Positions 15,935 through 24,185 of a stretch of 64,000 nucleotides of DNA are shown in pieces. The translations under genes were made by a program, and so were the position numbers. The number at the start of each line of letters is the position of its first letter. Position 1 is the first letter of the stretch. Origin of the DNA: Eikenella exigua (GTDB lineage Bacteria; Pseudomonadota; Gammaproteobacteria; Burkholderiales; Neisseriaceae); the NCBI RefSeq assembly GCF_008805035.1, contig NZ_CP038018.1, positions 1,116,001 through 1,180,000 on the forward strand, written 5' to 3'. The notes beneath the pieces are model-generated. The model saw only the letters and a list, made by a program, of their open reading frames with translations. It ran no database searches and was not told the origin of the DNA.

Positions 15935-16386
15935 AATTTGATAAGTTGCTTGCCGTTTTCAGAATCAGCGGAAAGAGTACAGACACGGCCGCTGCCGCTG
16001 TTTTGCAGCGCGATACGCAAATCGGCTGCGGGCACAAAGCCCTCGGCACGTTGCGGCCATTCGATGAAATGGAGGGCGGGCTCGACAAACAGTTCGCCCA
16101 GCCCGGCATCTTCCCACTCTTCCGGTGCGGCAAAGCGGTATAGATCGAAATGGTTTACCGCCAGGCCGTTTGGCCGGTAGCTTTCCACAATGGCATAGGT
16201 GGGGCTTTTCACTGCGCCCGCATGCCCCAACCGGCGCAAAATGGCGCGCACCAGCGTGGTTTTGCCCGCGCCCAAATCGCCTTCCAGCCACACCACCAGC
16301 GGTGCGGCCAAATCGGGCGCAATACGCTTGCCGAAGGCTTCGGTAGCGGCTTCGCCGTTGAGAAAGAGAGAGAGGGAGTTTTGCAT
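15904..16386 (-). CDS. tsaE: tRNA threonylcarbamoyladenosine synthesis ATPase TsaE
   Basis: Essential ATPase of the TsaBDE complex that makes t6A37 in ANN-decoding tRNAs. The 160-residue product shows the Walker A GDLGAGKTT (37-45), SPTYAIVESY and HFDLYRF, then ALHFIEWPQRAEG. Length fits the family. The tsaE-amiC order and overlap are common in beta- and gammaproteobacteria. Confidence 0.95.
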   Translation of the reverse strand: MQNSLSLFLNGEAATEAFGKRIAPDLAAPLVVWLEGDLGAGKTTLVRAILRRLGHAGAVKSPTYAIVESYRPNGLAVNHFDLYRFAAPEEWEDAGLGELFVEPALHFIEWPQRAEGFVPAADLRIALQNSGSGRVCTLSADSENGKQLIKLWQNLPAELS

Positions 16387-16482
16387 GCGGCGGATTATAA
16401 CCTGAAATACTGTTGGAAAAGTTTAAGCTGTGCGGCTTTCAGCCTGCCTGCCGGGGTTGCTTTGGCAGCTTTTCAGGTAGCC

Positions 16483-16503
16483 TGGGCTGAGGCTACCTGA
16501 AAA
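16483..16503. terminator. DUS inverted pair upstream of tsaE
   Basis: TTTTCAGGTAGCCT and AGGCTACCTGAAAA flank a short GGGCTG loop. Possible terminator between engB and tsaE; no T-run on the minus strand beyond the DUS. Confidence 0.4.
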
Positions 16504-16588
16504 TCGGATTCACTCTGAGGCGGGGTATCTCTTCATACGCTGTTGGCTTACCCAACATGGAAAATAATGGCTTCAGCCACGGGCTAAT

Positions 16589-17260
16589 TCAGTTTCCGGC
16601 TATTTCGTTTTTCAGGTAGCCTCTTCTTCGTTGGCGGCTGCCTGCTCGTTTTCCGTCTGCTTCCCATTGCGCAAACCATGCGGCCACCACGGCATCCACT
16701 TCCTCCATGCCCTGTTTTTTCAGGCTGGAAAACAATTGCACGCCCACTGCTTGCCGCTCGGCAAAAGGCTGGAGTGCGCGGCGTACGGCAGCGAGGGTCT
16801 TAATCTGCTCGTTTTTAGAAAGTTTGTCGGCTTTCGACAACAAAATATGCACAGGTTTACCAGTGCTGGCAAAAAATTCCAGCATTTGTTTGTCCAGCTC
16901 TTTAAGCGGGTGGCGCGCATCCATTACCAACACCAGCCCGATCAGCTGGGCGCGGGTTTGCAGGTAGCCGCCAAGCAGCTGCACCCAATGCGTGCGCACG
17001 GCTTCGGGCACCTGGGCGTAGCCGTAGCCGGGCAAATCCACCATATAGTGCCCATTGGACAGACTGAAGAAGTTGATGTGCTGGGTACGGCCCGGGGTTT
17101 TGGAAACGTAAGCCAGGCGGGTGTGGGCGGTGAGCGTATTGATGGCACTGGATTTGCCGGCATTACTGCGCCCCACGAAGGCGATTTCAGCAGGGGTATC
17201 GGGCAGGTCTTTTAAATGATTAACGGTAGTATAAAATTTAGCGTTTTTAAAAAGCGGCAT
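16589..17260 (-). CDS. engB: Ribosome biogenesis GTP-binding protein EngB (YsxC/YihA)
   Basis: Essential GTPase of large-subunit assembly. The 223-residue product has G1 GRSNAGKSS (30-38), a G2-region TPGRT, G3 DLPGYGYA, and G4 as SKADKLSK (TKxD variant SKAD). The C-terminal extension after residue 195 is basic. The gene is divergent from a cytochrome c4 relic, the neighbour engB keeps in Neisseria. Confidence 0.95.
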   Translation of the reverse strand: MPLFKNAKFYTTVNHLKDLPDTPAEIAFVGRSNAGKSSAINTLTAHTRLAYVSKTPGRTQHINFFSLSNGHYMVDLPGYGYAQVPEAVRTHWVQLLGGYLQTRAQLIGLVLVMDARHPLKELDKQMLEFFASTGKPVHILLSKADKLSKNEQIKTLAAVRRALQPFAERQAVGVQLFSSLKKQGMEEVDAVVAAWFAQWEADGKRAGSRQRRRGYLKNEIAGN

Positions 17261-17336
17261 GGCTGGAACAAAAAGTAAAATTTAGTACAGAATACCACGT
17301 TTATAAAAATAGAGATTAGGCACGCATCGTGGTAGC

Positions 17337-17577
17337 TTGCCTGCATGTATGTCGTGGCACGGCTCCTGTAGCGCGGGCATTCCGGGCAACCAAACCCAGA
17401 AAGATGGTACAGTGGCTTACCCACGTCTGGCCGGTCAGCACAAATCTTGTGTGGTAGACCAACTCCGCATCTACACAAAGCGGCCAGCGCACCAACTCCA
17501 TCATGAGCAACATTGCCAAACGCATGAGCAACGAAGAAATGGATGCCGCGGACAACTTTACTCAAGGTTTACAATAA
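17337..17577 (+). pseudogene. Cytochrome c4 remnant (second haem domain)
   Basis: A frame from about 17337 encodes ACMSWHGSCSAGIPGNQ, then DGTVAYPRLAGQHKSCVVDQL. After a frameshift near 17485 it continues GQRTNSIMSNIAKRMSNEEM and ends NFTQGLQ with a TAA at 17575-17577. This is the C-terminal domain of a dihaem cytochrome c4. The haem motif CxxCH reads CMSWH, so the second cysteine is lost, and the first haem domain and signal peptide are missing. In Neisseria a cytochrome c4 gene lies divergent from engB, so this is a decayed resident gene. Confidence 0.75.
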
Positions 17578-17629
17578 GCCGTGTAGTTCCGCCCGGCCGA
17601 ATCCCGCAATGGATACGGCCAGATTGTTT

Positions 17630-17686
17630 TATAGCGGATAAATTTAAACCATACCGCTGCACCCTGATTTAAATTCATCCACTATA
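17630..17686. mobile_element. Internally deleted Correia element
   Basis: TATAGCGGATAAATTTAAACC and CCTGATTTAAATTCATCCAC end a 57-bp element starting and ending TATA. The ends match the AAATTTAAA variant of Correia termini, but the core between them is reduced to about 15 bases. Confidence 0.75.
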
Positions 17687-17832
17687 GGCAGCTTTTGCCA
17701 GTTTGCATAATTTACATTTTTTCACGCAACCCTAATTTTCCGCTAAGCTTGCCTGCCTATAATGCGAGCCATCAACTCAGGCAACACCGGTTGCCGCCCG
17801 ATAAACCACAATCTTGAATAAGGGAAAACACC

Positions 17833-18186
17833 ATGAAAAACGCTTTGCTCTTCACCGCCCTGTTAGCTGTATCCGCCACCGCTTCTGCCGGCTTCTCCGA
17901 AAATGGCCAAGCGTCTGCCTCCCAAAATGCCGTAACCCGCGTTTCTGCCCTGCGCAGCGTACCGGACGACAGCTACGTTATCTTGGAAGGCTACATCGAA
18001 CGCCAAGTGCGCCACGAACACTATATCTTCCGCGATGCCAGCGGCCGTATCGAAGTGGAAATCGACGATGACGTATGGCGTGGCCTGAACGTTACCCCGC
18101 GCGATAAAGTACGCATCGAAGCTGAAATCGATCAAGAATGGCGCCGCACCGAAGTGGATGTGAAAGCTGTTACCCGCATCCAGTAA
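17833..18186 (+). CDS. BOF (YgiW/YdeI-type OB-fold) periplasmic protein
   Basis: A 117-residue protein with a Sec signal peptide (MKNALLFTALLAVSATASA, cleavage about residue 19) and the bacterial OB-fold pattern: LRSVPDDSYVILEGYIER, YIFRDASGRIEVEID and PRDKVRIEAEIDQEWRRTEVD. Family members in enterobacteria are stress-linked (peroxide, cationic peptides). TATAAT at 17758-17763 and a GGGAAAA leader suggest a separate transcript. A PepSY-domain relic lies just downstream, and in related genomes BOF and PepSY genes are often paired. Confidence 0.87.
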   Translation: MKNALLFTALLAVSATASAGFSENGQASASQNAVTRVSALRSVPDDSYVILEGYIERQVRHEHYIFRDASGRIEVEIDDDVWRGLNVTPRDKVRIEAEIDQEWRRTEVDVKAVTRIQ

Positions 18187-18191
18187 GCAAG

Positions 18192-18284
18192 AAGGCTACC
18201 TGAAAGCGCAAGCTTCAACGAAGTTAAAACGAACACATTAGAGTCTCGTTAAAATCGACGCCATATCCTTCAAGTAGCCTTTCC
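18192..18284. repeat. DUS-linked repeat, left-hand copy
   Basis: A DUS followed by GCGCAAGCTTCAACGAAGTT and AAAACGA, then a mutated inverted DUS (TTCAAGTAGCC). It separates the BOF gene from the PepSY relic and may mark the deletion that removed the relic's 5' half. Confidence 0.5.
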
Positions 18285-18302
18285 CGGTTTCCTCAACCTC
18301 CG

Positions 18303-18488
18303 AACTTTGATTCGAGCACCTGTGCTGCCCGCCACACCCGTGCCCGCGTAACTGACGTGTACCTCACCACCTGGCACGACCGCCGTGTGTATGAAGTGGA
18401 TTTAGACGGCCGGCGTGGCGATTATGGAGTGATTGTGGACGCCCGCAGCGGCCGCATCCTCTCTTCCAAATTTGATCCCGACGATTAA
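18303..18488 (+). pseudogene. PepSY-domain protein remnant
   Basis: The frame ending at TAA 18486-18488 encodes RARVTDVYLTTWHDRRVYEV, then DLDGRRGDYGVIVDARSGRI and LSSKFDPDD, the C-terminal half of a PepSY domain. There is no start codon or signal sequence upstream; the frame runs back into a DUS-linked repeat. Such proteins are small periplasmic inhibitors or sensors. The gene appears truncated at its 5' end by a repeat-associated deletion. Confidence 0.6.
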
Positions 18489-18511
18489 ACCGTTAGCCCG
18501 TTCCATAGATA

Positions 18512-18596
18512 AAGGCTACCTGAAACCATAGCCGCGCATAAACCCGCGTTGCTCGTTTTAACTTCGTTGAAGCTGACGCTTTCAGGTAGCCTTTAT
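18512..18596. repeat. DUS-flanked repeat copy
   Basis: Inverted DUS copies enclose CTCGTTTTAACTTCGTTGAAG followed by CTGACGC, the complement of the AGCTTCAACGAAGTTAAAA module. It can act as terminator for both the PepSY relic and the methyltransferase gene. Confidence 0.5.
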
Positions 18597-18624
18597 TTCC
18601 ACCAAACAAAGGGCAAGGCCGCGT

Positions 18625-19443
18625 TCAATCAATCCGATAGTGCAACATGCGGCTACTTTCGCGGATAACGCGCACCAGGCGCATAATCAGGCTAGAGACG
18701 AAGCCGATGCGTTTCCACTCGTCAGGGAAGTCGCCAACGATATAGCTGTTGGAAATGAAGCACAGATTATCTGCCCATTTCTCCGGCTCGCGTTCGTTGT
18801 CGCAAAAGGATTCAAAGCGGGCACTAACATGCCTCATGGCATCGTGGCGGGCAGAGTTTTTTACCGTCCAGCTGTTGCACATATCGAAGGCGATTTCACT
18901 GCCGTGGAAACGAGCGGCAAGGTTTTGGAATAAGGTGCGTACCATTTCATTGGAAAAATACATCAGCACGCCTTCAATCACGAACAGGAATTGGGCATCG
19001 GGGTGGCGGGCGTGCAAATCGTCCATCCATTCGGTGTCGAAGGCGGAGGCGGCAATCAGGGTTTCGTTGCTTTGCGGCGGCAGGATGGCACGCCGCCATT
19101 GAATCACGTCTTCCAAATCAAGCTGATAAAACGGCACACCGTCTGCTTCGCTGCCGAGCCGTTCGCGGCGGCTGTCAAATCCGCAGCCGAGGATGACGAC
19201 CACGGGGCAGCTTTGGCGGCGGATGAAATCGGTGGTAAGCCGGTCGAAATAGCGGGCGCGGATGGCTGTGCCAATGAGGGTGGGCTTGGCGCGGTCGAAC
19301 TTGGCAAAATCATAGTCGATCTGCGGCACCAAGCGGCAGGCAACGGGGTCGGTGAGGATAGGATTGGCCTGCTGGGAGGCACGGTATTTCATATAGAGCG
19401 GAATCAGCAGGGTTTCGCTGATGGCATTTTCTATTTTAATCAT
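18625..19443 (-). CDS. Class I SAM methyltransferase, LCM/Tcmp-like
   Basis: The 272-residue protein resembles the leucine carboxyl methyltransferase (PPM1/TcmP) family: TAIRARYFDRLTTDFI upstream of the SAM-binding VVILGCGFDSRRERL (83-97), the acidic DLED after motif I, and FVIEGVLMYFS. Members methylate carboxyl or phenolic groups of small molecules; the substrate here is unknown. Start ATG at 19443 has AGGAGA 6 bases upstream. Stands alone between two DUS-linked repeats. Confidence 0.85.
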   Translation of the reverse strand: MIKIENAISETLLIPLYMKYRASQQANPILTDPVACRLVPQIDYDFAKFDRAKPTLIGTAIRARYFDRLTTDFIRRQSCPVVVILGCGFDSRRERLGSEADGVPFYQLDLEDVIQWRRAILPPQSNETLIAASAFDTEWMDDLHARHPDAQFLFVIEGVLMYFSNEMVRTLFQNLAARFHGSEIAFDMCNSWTVKNSARHDAMRHVSARFESFCDNEREPEKWADNLCFISNSYIVGDFPDEWKRIGFVSSLIMRLVRVIRESSRMLHYRID

Positions 19444-19493
19444 GGCGTTCTCCTGTAAACTATCTGTTTGCGCACTAGAAACAAACCAAATAA

Positions 19494-19619
19494 GAGGCTA
19501 CCTGAAAGCGTCAGCTTCAACGAAGTTAAAACAAGCGTAGCGCGTTTCTGCGGAGCTAAAACGAGACTTCCACGAAGTAAAAACAGAGGCTACCTGAAAA
19601 TAATTATCAGATAGCCTCA
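19494..19619. repeat. DUS-flanked repeat, extended copy
   Basis: DUS, then GCGTCAGCTTCAACGAAGTT and AAAAC, then GCGTTTCTGCGGAGCTAAAA, a third partial module (GACTTCCACGAAGTAAAAA), a second DUS and a mutated inverted DUS (TCAGATAGCC). This copy shows both main modules in order. Confidence 0.6.
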
Positions 19620-19715
19620 TTATACGCCTATCACCAAAATTCTTGTTTCCTCCCACGGTGTCGGCCAACCTTGTATGAAAAAACAATCACTTCAGCGAAT
19701 TATGTTCAACACGCA

Positions 19716-20819
19716 TCAGCCATAGCGCTTCTGAAATTCACGCATAAATTCAATCAACGCCTCCACCCCTTGCAAGGGCATGGCGTTGTAGATACTGGCA
19801 CGCATGCCGCCCATGCTCTTGTAGCCGCCCAGCAGACGCAGGCCACGGGTGGTGGATTCTTGAACGAAAAGTTCGTCCAATTCTTTGTTGCTAGTGGTGA
19901 AGATCACGTTCATTTTGGAGCGGGCGGCTGGCGCAACGCGGTTGCAGTAGAAACCGCCGCTGTTGTCGATGGCAGTATACAGGGTTTTGGCTTTGAGGGT
20001 GTTGATGGTTTCCATCTGTCCTACCCCGCCCTGCGACTGCAACCAGCGGAACACGAGGCCGGAAATGTAGATGGGATAGGTGGCGGGGGTGTTATACATA
20101 CCTTGGCGCTCGATGTGCGAACGATAGTTCCACACATCGGGCACGCGGCTGGAGCAGCGCTCGAGCAGGTCTTCACGGATGATGACGATGGTGGTACCGG
20201 AAGGGCCGATGTTTTTCTGTGCGCCGGCATAAATCACGCCGAAATCGGCCACATTGATGCGGCGGGAAAGAATCTCGCTCGACATATCGCACACCAAGGG
20301 CGGCATATCCGCACCCAGTTTGGGCACTTCATGGTATTGCAGACCATGCACGGTTTCGTTAATCACGAAATGCACAAAGGCAGAGCTCGGATCGATATCC
20401 CAAGACGCAACAGGCGGCAGGTCGGTGTAATCAAACTGCTCGCCGCCATGCGCGGCCAGATGGATGTTTACATCAGACAGCTTGCCCATTTCCTGATGAG
20501 CAATGCGGCTCCAGTTGCCGCTCACCACGGAATCAATACGCTTGAAGCCGTTGCTCAGGTTCATCACGGTCATGTTGAACTGTGCGCTGGCCCCGCCTTG
20601 CAAAAACAAAACTTTATAGTTATCAGGAATATTCAAGAGCTGACGCAAATCCTGCTCGGCATGATAGAGGATACTCATGAACACATCAGAGCGGTGGCTC
20701 ATAGTCATCACGGAAAAGCCCGTGCCGTTGTAGTCGAACATTTCGCTTTGCGCGGTACGCAATACGGATTCGGGCAGCACGGCCGGGCCGGCGGAGAAGT
20801 TGTAAACTGGAGTATCCAC
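19716..20819 (-). CDS. serC: Phosphoserine aminotransferase SerC
   Basis: PLP enzyme of serine synthesis, also acting on 4-phosphohydroxythreonine in pyridoxal phosphate synthesis. It contains YNFSAGPAVLPESVL at the N terminus, FLQGGASAQF, and YAGAQKNIGPSGTT with the PLP-binding lysine. I chose the GTG at 20819, giving 367 residues and the family start just before YNFSAGP. An ATG at 20909 would add 30 residues without family similarity, although it has a GGTGG site. The stop is followed by AT-rich sequence, then the extended DUS repeat. Confidence 0.92.
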   Translation of the reverse strand: MDTPVYNFSAGPAVLPESVLRTAQSEMFDYNGTGFSVMTMSHRSDVFMSILYHAEQDLRQLLNIPDNYKVLFLQGGASAQFNMTVMNLSNGFKRIDSVVSGNWSRIAHQEMGKLSDVNIHLAAHGGEQFDYTDLPPVASWDIDPSSAFVHFVINETVHGLQYHEVPKLGADMPPLVCDMSSEILSRRINVADFGVIYAGAQKNIGPSGTTIVIIREDLLERCSSRVPDVWNYRSHIERQGMYNTPATYPIYISGLVFRWLQSQGGVGQMETINTLKAKTLYTAIDNSGGFYCNRVAPAARSKMNVIFTTSNKELDELFVQESTTRGLRLLGGYKSMGGMRASIYNAMPLQGVEALIEFMREFQKRYG

Positions 20820-21155
20820 AGTAAAAACTCGATTGAAAATGTGGCAGGATGCCTTAATGGGTGGGGATTCTATCGTTTGCAAACCCGTTGCAGCAAGGAT
20901 TTTCGCCATTTTCCACCAAACAGCATGGCAGTGAAAAACTATTCATTACCTACAATTCCAAGCTACCAAAAGTGATTCTCCCCATTTAACTCATATAAAC
21001 AGAATTTATCGCCAACAATTCAATAGCAGCAAGTGAAGCCCACCCTGTCGTTATTTTGGTCTTCGGTATGCGTTGTGGTGGCTGGTTTCAGGTAGCCTGT
21101 GCAGCAAAAGGCTACCTGAAAATTCACAGCGGGCTTTAAGCCGGCCAAACAAACA

Positions 21156-21408
21156 TCAAATCTTCAAAATCCGCTCGCCGCGCCCGATGCCGGCAGCGCC
21201 GGTGCGCACGGTTTCCAGAATCAGGCCTTTGGGTACGGTTTCGAGGAAGCTGTCAAGTTTGTCGCTGGTGCCCGTGATTTCAATCACATAGCTCTTATCG
21301 GTTACGCCACTACCTGGCCGTGGTTAATATCGGTGAGGCGCAGGAGCTCGTTGCGGTCTTTGCCCAAGGCCCGCACTTTTACCAGCTTGTTGAGCTGTTT
21401 GGTAAGAC
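21156..21408 (-). pseudogene. ilvH: Acetolactate synthase small subunit remnant
   Basis: Minus-strand frames encode LTKQLNKLVKVRALGKDRNE, LLRLTDINHGQVVA, then after a one-base shift (near 21300) DKSYVIEITGTSDKLDSFLE and GAAGIGRGERILKI ending at TGA 21156-21158. This is the C-terminal part of IlvH. The segment normally between KLV and VKVRA (about 25 residues) is missing and the N-terminal ACT half is gone. It can no longer regulate acetolactate synthase; no ilvI or ilvC is seen nearby. Confidence 0.8.
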
Positions 21409-21968
21409 GGCGAGGGCGGCATTGTACATGCCAGCCGTCATGACATTCACAATGCCGGAATGACGGCCGTTAATTGAGCGCTTGAGAGCCGCTGGAGAGA
21501 CGGGCAAGCAGATTGTTTGTGCATCATGTGCAAATTGGCCGTTTACTGCTTTGCCGTACTGAAGAACGGAAAGCCATACCAACCCAAAGCAGCCTGAATG
21601 CTTTTAGCTCCGTAGGAGATAAAGGCAGGCAGGTTACCGCCAAGTGAAGTGCAGCAGGAATAATGACCCTGCCCGATAGGATAGGATTTTGAGTTTTAAT
21701 GTGTCGGCGACATAATCCGAGAAATGTAATAAAACCAAAAGGTGTAAACCAAAAGGTGTATATTTATTTAACCATCCTTTATACAGTGAGAATTTGACAA
21801 AATATGTAGCAGTATCTTTTCTCCCATCCAATTCCGCCCAAACGGCAGCGTGGTCACACCTCCCTACCCTCCACTTCCTTTGTAGGCCGGTGTTGCCACA
21901 CCGATATTTTGAATTTGCCTACTTCTTTCAATTTTAACGGAATCCGTTCTCAGGTGGCTTTTCCCCGC
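21409..21968. other. Non-coding, patchwork stretch between ilvH relic and recG
   Basis: Short ORFs on the minus strand (21379-21582, 21634-21831) show no family or coding bias. Landmarks: AAGCAGCCTGAA at 21587-21598, one base from the Kingella-type DUS; a 2 x 14-bp tandem repeat AAACCAAAAGGTGT at 21732-21759; and a GTAGGCCGG-led hairpin at 21882-21903. Confidence 0.5.
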
Positions 21969-24008
21969 TCATACCCCTAAATACCCTTCGTGGCTGGAAA
22001 GCCAACGCTCTAAGTGTTTTTCCACAATATCGGGGGAGCGGGCGATAAGTTCAGGGGCGAGCTGGCGGGCAGCTTCGAGCAGGGGCAAATCTTGCTCCAG
22101 ATCGGCGAAACGCAGCAGGGGCAGGCCGCTTTGGCGGGCACCGAGGAATTCACCGGGGCCGCGGATATTGAGGTCTTGGCGGGCGATTTCAAAGCCATCG
22201 GTATTTTCGTAGATCACTTTGAGGCGGGCTTTGGCGGTGTCGCCCAATGGCTCGGCAAACAGCAATACGCAGCTCGACACCGCCGCGCCACGCCCTACCC
22301 GGCCGCGCAGCTGGTGCAGCTGGGAAAGCCCCATGCGCTCGGCATGTTCGATCACCATCAGGGCGGCGTTGGGCACGTCCACCCCCACCTCGATCACGGT
22401 GGTGGCTACCAGCACATGAATCCGCCCGGCGGCAAATTCGGCCATCACGGCGGCTTTCTCCGCGCTTTTCATGCGGCCGTGTACCAAGCCGATAGTCAGC
22501 TCGGGCAGGGCGGCCTGCAGCTCGGCGAGCGTATCGGTGGCGGTTTGCAGCTGCAGCGCTTCGCTCTCTTCAATCAGCGGGCACACCCAATAGGCCTGCT
22601 GCCCTTTTTTACAAGTAGCCAGTACAAAGCCTTCCACTTCGTGGCGGCGGATGTTGTTGACTAAACGGGTTTTAATCGGTTTGCGGCCGGGCGGCAGCTC
22701 GTCGATGATGGAAACATCGAGGTCGGCAAAGAAGCTCATGGCCAGCGTGCGCGGAATGGGGGTGGCAGACATCATCAGCTGGTGTACGTCGCGGCCTTTG
22801 TTTTTTAGGGCAAGGCGCTGAGCCACGCCGAAGCGGTGCTGCTCGTCCACAATCACCAAGCCAAGGTTTTGGAAAGATACGTCGTCTTGAAACAGGGCAT
22901 GCGTGCCCACGGCCAAACGGATGCGCCCGTCGGCCAGCGCGGCTTTGGCTTGGTCTTTTTCTTTCTTTTTGAGGCTACCTGAAAGCCAGGCTACGCTGAT
23001 GCCCAGCGGCTCGAGCCATTGGCGGAATTTGATGTGGTGCTGCTCGGCGAGGATTTCGGTGGGCGCCATCACGGCCACTTGCGCGCCTGCTTCGATGGCG
23101 GCCAGCGCGGAAAGCGCGGCCACAATGGTTTTACCGCTGCCCACATCGCCCTGCAGCAGTCGGTGCATCGGGTGCGGCTGCGCCAAATCTTGGCGGATTT
23201 CAGCCAACACGCGCTCCTGCGCGGCAGTGAGGGCAAAAGGCAGACTCTGTACCAGCGGCTCGGCCAGGCTGCCGTCGCCCACCAGCGGCACGGCCTGCCC
23301 GCTGAGCCGCTGTGCGCGGGCTAGGCGCATGGAAAGCTGTTGGGCCAGCAGTTCGTCGAACTTGAGCCGCTGCCAGGCAGGCAGGCTGCCATCCGACAAT
23401 TGGCCAATGCTATATTCGGGCGGCGGCGCGTGCAGAAGGTGCAGGCTTTCGGCCAGCGGCGGCAACTTGAGTTTGGCCAGCAGGCTTTCAGGTAGCGTGT
23501 CGGTCAAATCGGTTTGCTCGAGGGCTTGCCGGATAATGCGCCGCAGCGTGGGCTGGCTGAGGCCGGACACGGTGGGATACACGGGAGTGAGGCTCTCGGC
23601 CAGGCTTTGGCTTGCCGCATCGCGGATTTTGGGGTGCACCATTTCGTCGCCGAAAAAGCCATGGCGGATTTCGCCGATGGCGCGGATGCGTTTGCCTACG
23701 GCGAGCTGTTTTTGCTGGCTGGGGTAGAAATGGATAAAGCGCAGGTGCAGCACGCTGCCGGATTGGTCGCGGATTTGGGCAATCAGCTGGCGGCGCGGGC
23801 GGAACTGGATTTCCTGATGCGCCACTTCGCCTTCCACTTGGCAGGATACGCCCACGGGCGCGTCTTTGATCAGGGTGAGGTGGGTTTCGTCTTCGTAGCG
23901 CAGGGGCAGGTGCAGCACGGCATCCCACAGGCTGCGGATATGCAGCTTGGCGAGCTTGCCGGCGGTGGTATCGGTAAGCTTGAGTTGTTGTTTGAAATCG
24001 GCGCTCAT
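21969..24008 (-). CDS. recG: ATP-dependent DNA helicase RecG
   Basis: Branch-migrating helicase that remodels stalled forks and Holliday junctions. The 679-residue product has an N-terminal wedge OB-fold region (about 30-150), Walker A QGDVGSGKTIVA (286-297), Walker B DEQH (388-391), and helicase C with RGRVGRG near residue 570. DUS copies lie inside the gene: one at 22971-22984 encodes the SGSLK turn before KKKEKD, another mutated copy near 23488 encodes LPESLL. Length fits the family (about 680-690). Confidence 0.96.
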   Translation of the reverse strand: MSADFKQQLKLTDTTAGKLAKLHIRSLWDAVLHLPLRYEDETHLTLIKDAPVGVSCQVEGEVAHQEIQFRPRRQLIAQIRDQSGSVLHLRFIHFYPSQQKQLAVGKRIRAIGEIRHGFFGDEMVHPKIRDAASQSLAESLTPVYPTVSGLSQPTLRRIIRQALEQTDLTDTLPESLLAKLKLPPLAESLHLLHAPPPEYSIGQLSDGSLPAWQRLKFDELLAQQLSMRLARAQRLSGQAVPLVGDGSLAEPLVQSLPFALTAAQERVLAEIRQDLAQPHPMHRLLQGDVGSGKTIVAALSALAAIEAGAQVAVMAPTEILAEQHHIKFRQWLEPLGISVAWLSGSLKKKEKDQAKAALADGRIRLAVGTHALFQDDVSFQNLGLVIVDEQHRFGVAQRLALKNKGRDVHQLMMSATPIPRTLAMSFFADLDVSIIDELPPGRKPIKTRLVNNIRRHEVEGFVLATCKKGQQAYWVCPLIEESEALQLQTATDTLAELQAALPELTIGLVHGRMKSAEKAAVMAEFAAGRIHVLVATTVIEVGVDVPNAALMVIEHAERMGLSQLHQLRGRVGRGAAVSSCVLLFAEPLGDTAKARLKVIYENTDGFEIARQDLNIRGPGEFLGARQSGLPLLRFADLEQDLPLLEAARQLAPELIARSPDIVEKHLERWLSSHEGYLGV

Positions 24009-24014
24009 GGGGAA

Positions 24015-24146
24015 GGCTACCTGAAAGCGTGAGCTTCAACGCAGTTAAAACGAACGAAGTGAGTTTCTGCGAAGCTAAAGCATGAACTTGTGCAGCGCAG
24101 AAAGATGGCGGGATTGTACTGGAGCAGATGTTTTTCAGGTAGCCTT
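24015..24146. repeat. DUS-linked repeat, copy upstream of recG
   Basis: DUS, GCGTGAGCTTCAACGCAGTT, AAAACGAACGAAGTGAGTTT, CTGCGAAGCTAAAGC, then about 60 unrelated bases and an inverted DUS. Left and right modules are both present. Confidence 0.6.
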
Positions 24147-24185
24147 CATCAGGCTACCTGAAAATATTGGCCGTGCTTGAATGCC

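Noticed and set aside
19671..20975. 434-codon open frame on the plus strand opposite serC
   Set aside because: Shadow of serC; His/Val/Gly-rich with no domain, while serC shows its PLP motif.
21634..21831. 65-codon minus-strand ORF upstream of recG
   Set aside because: AT-rich, crosses a 14-bp tandem repeat, no ribosome site or family similarity.
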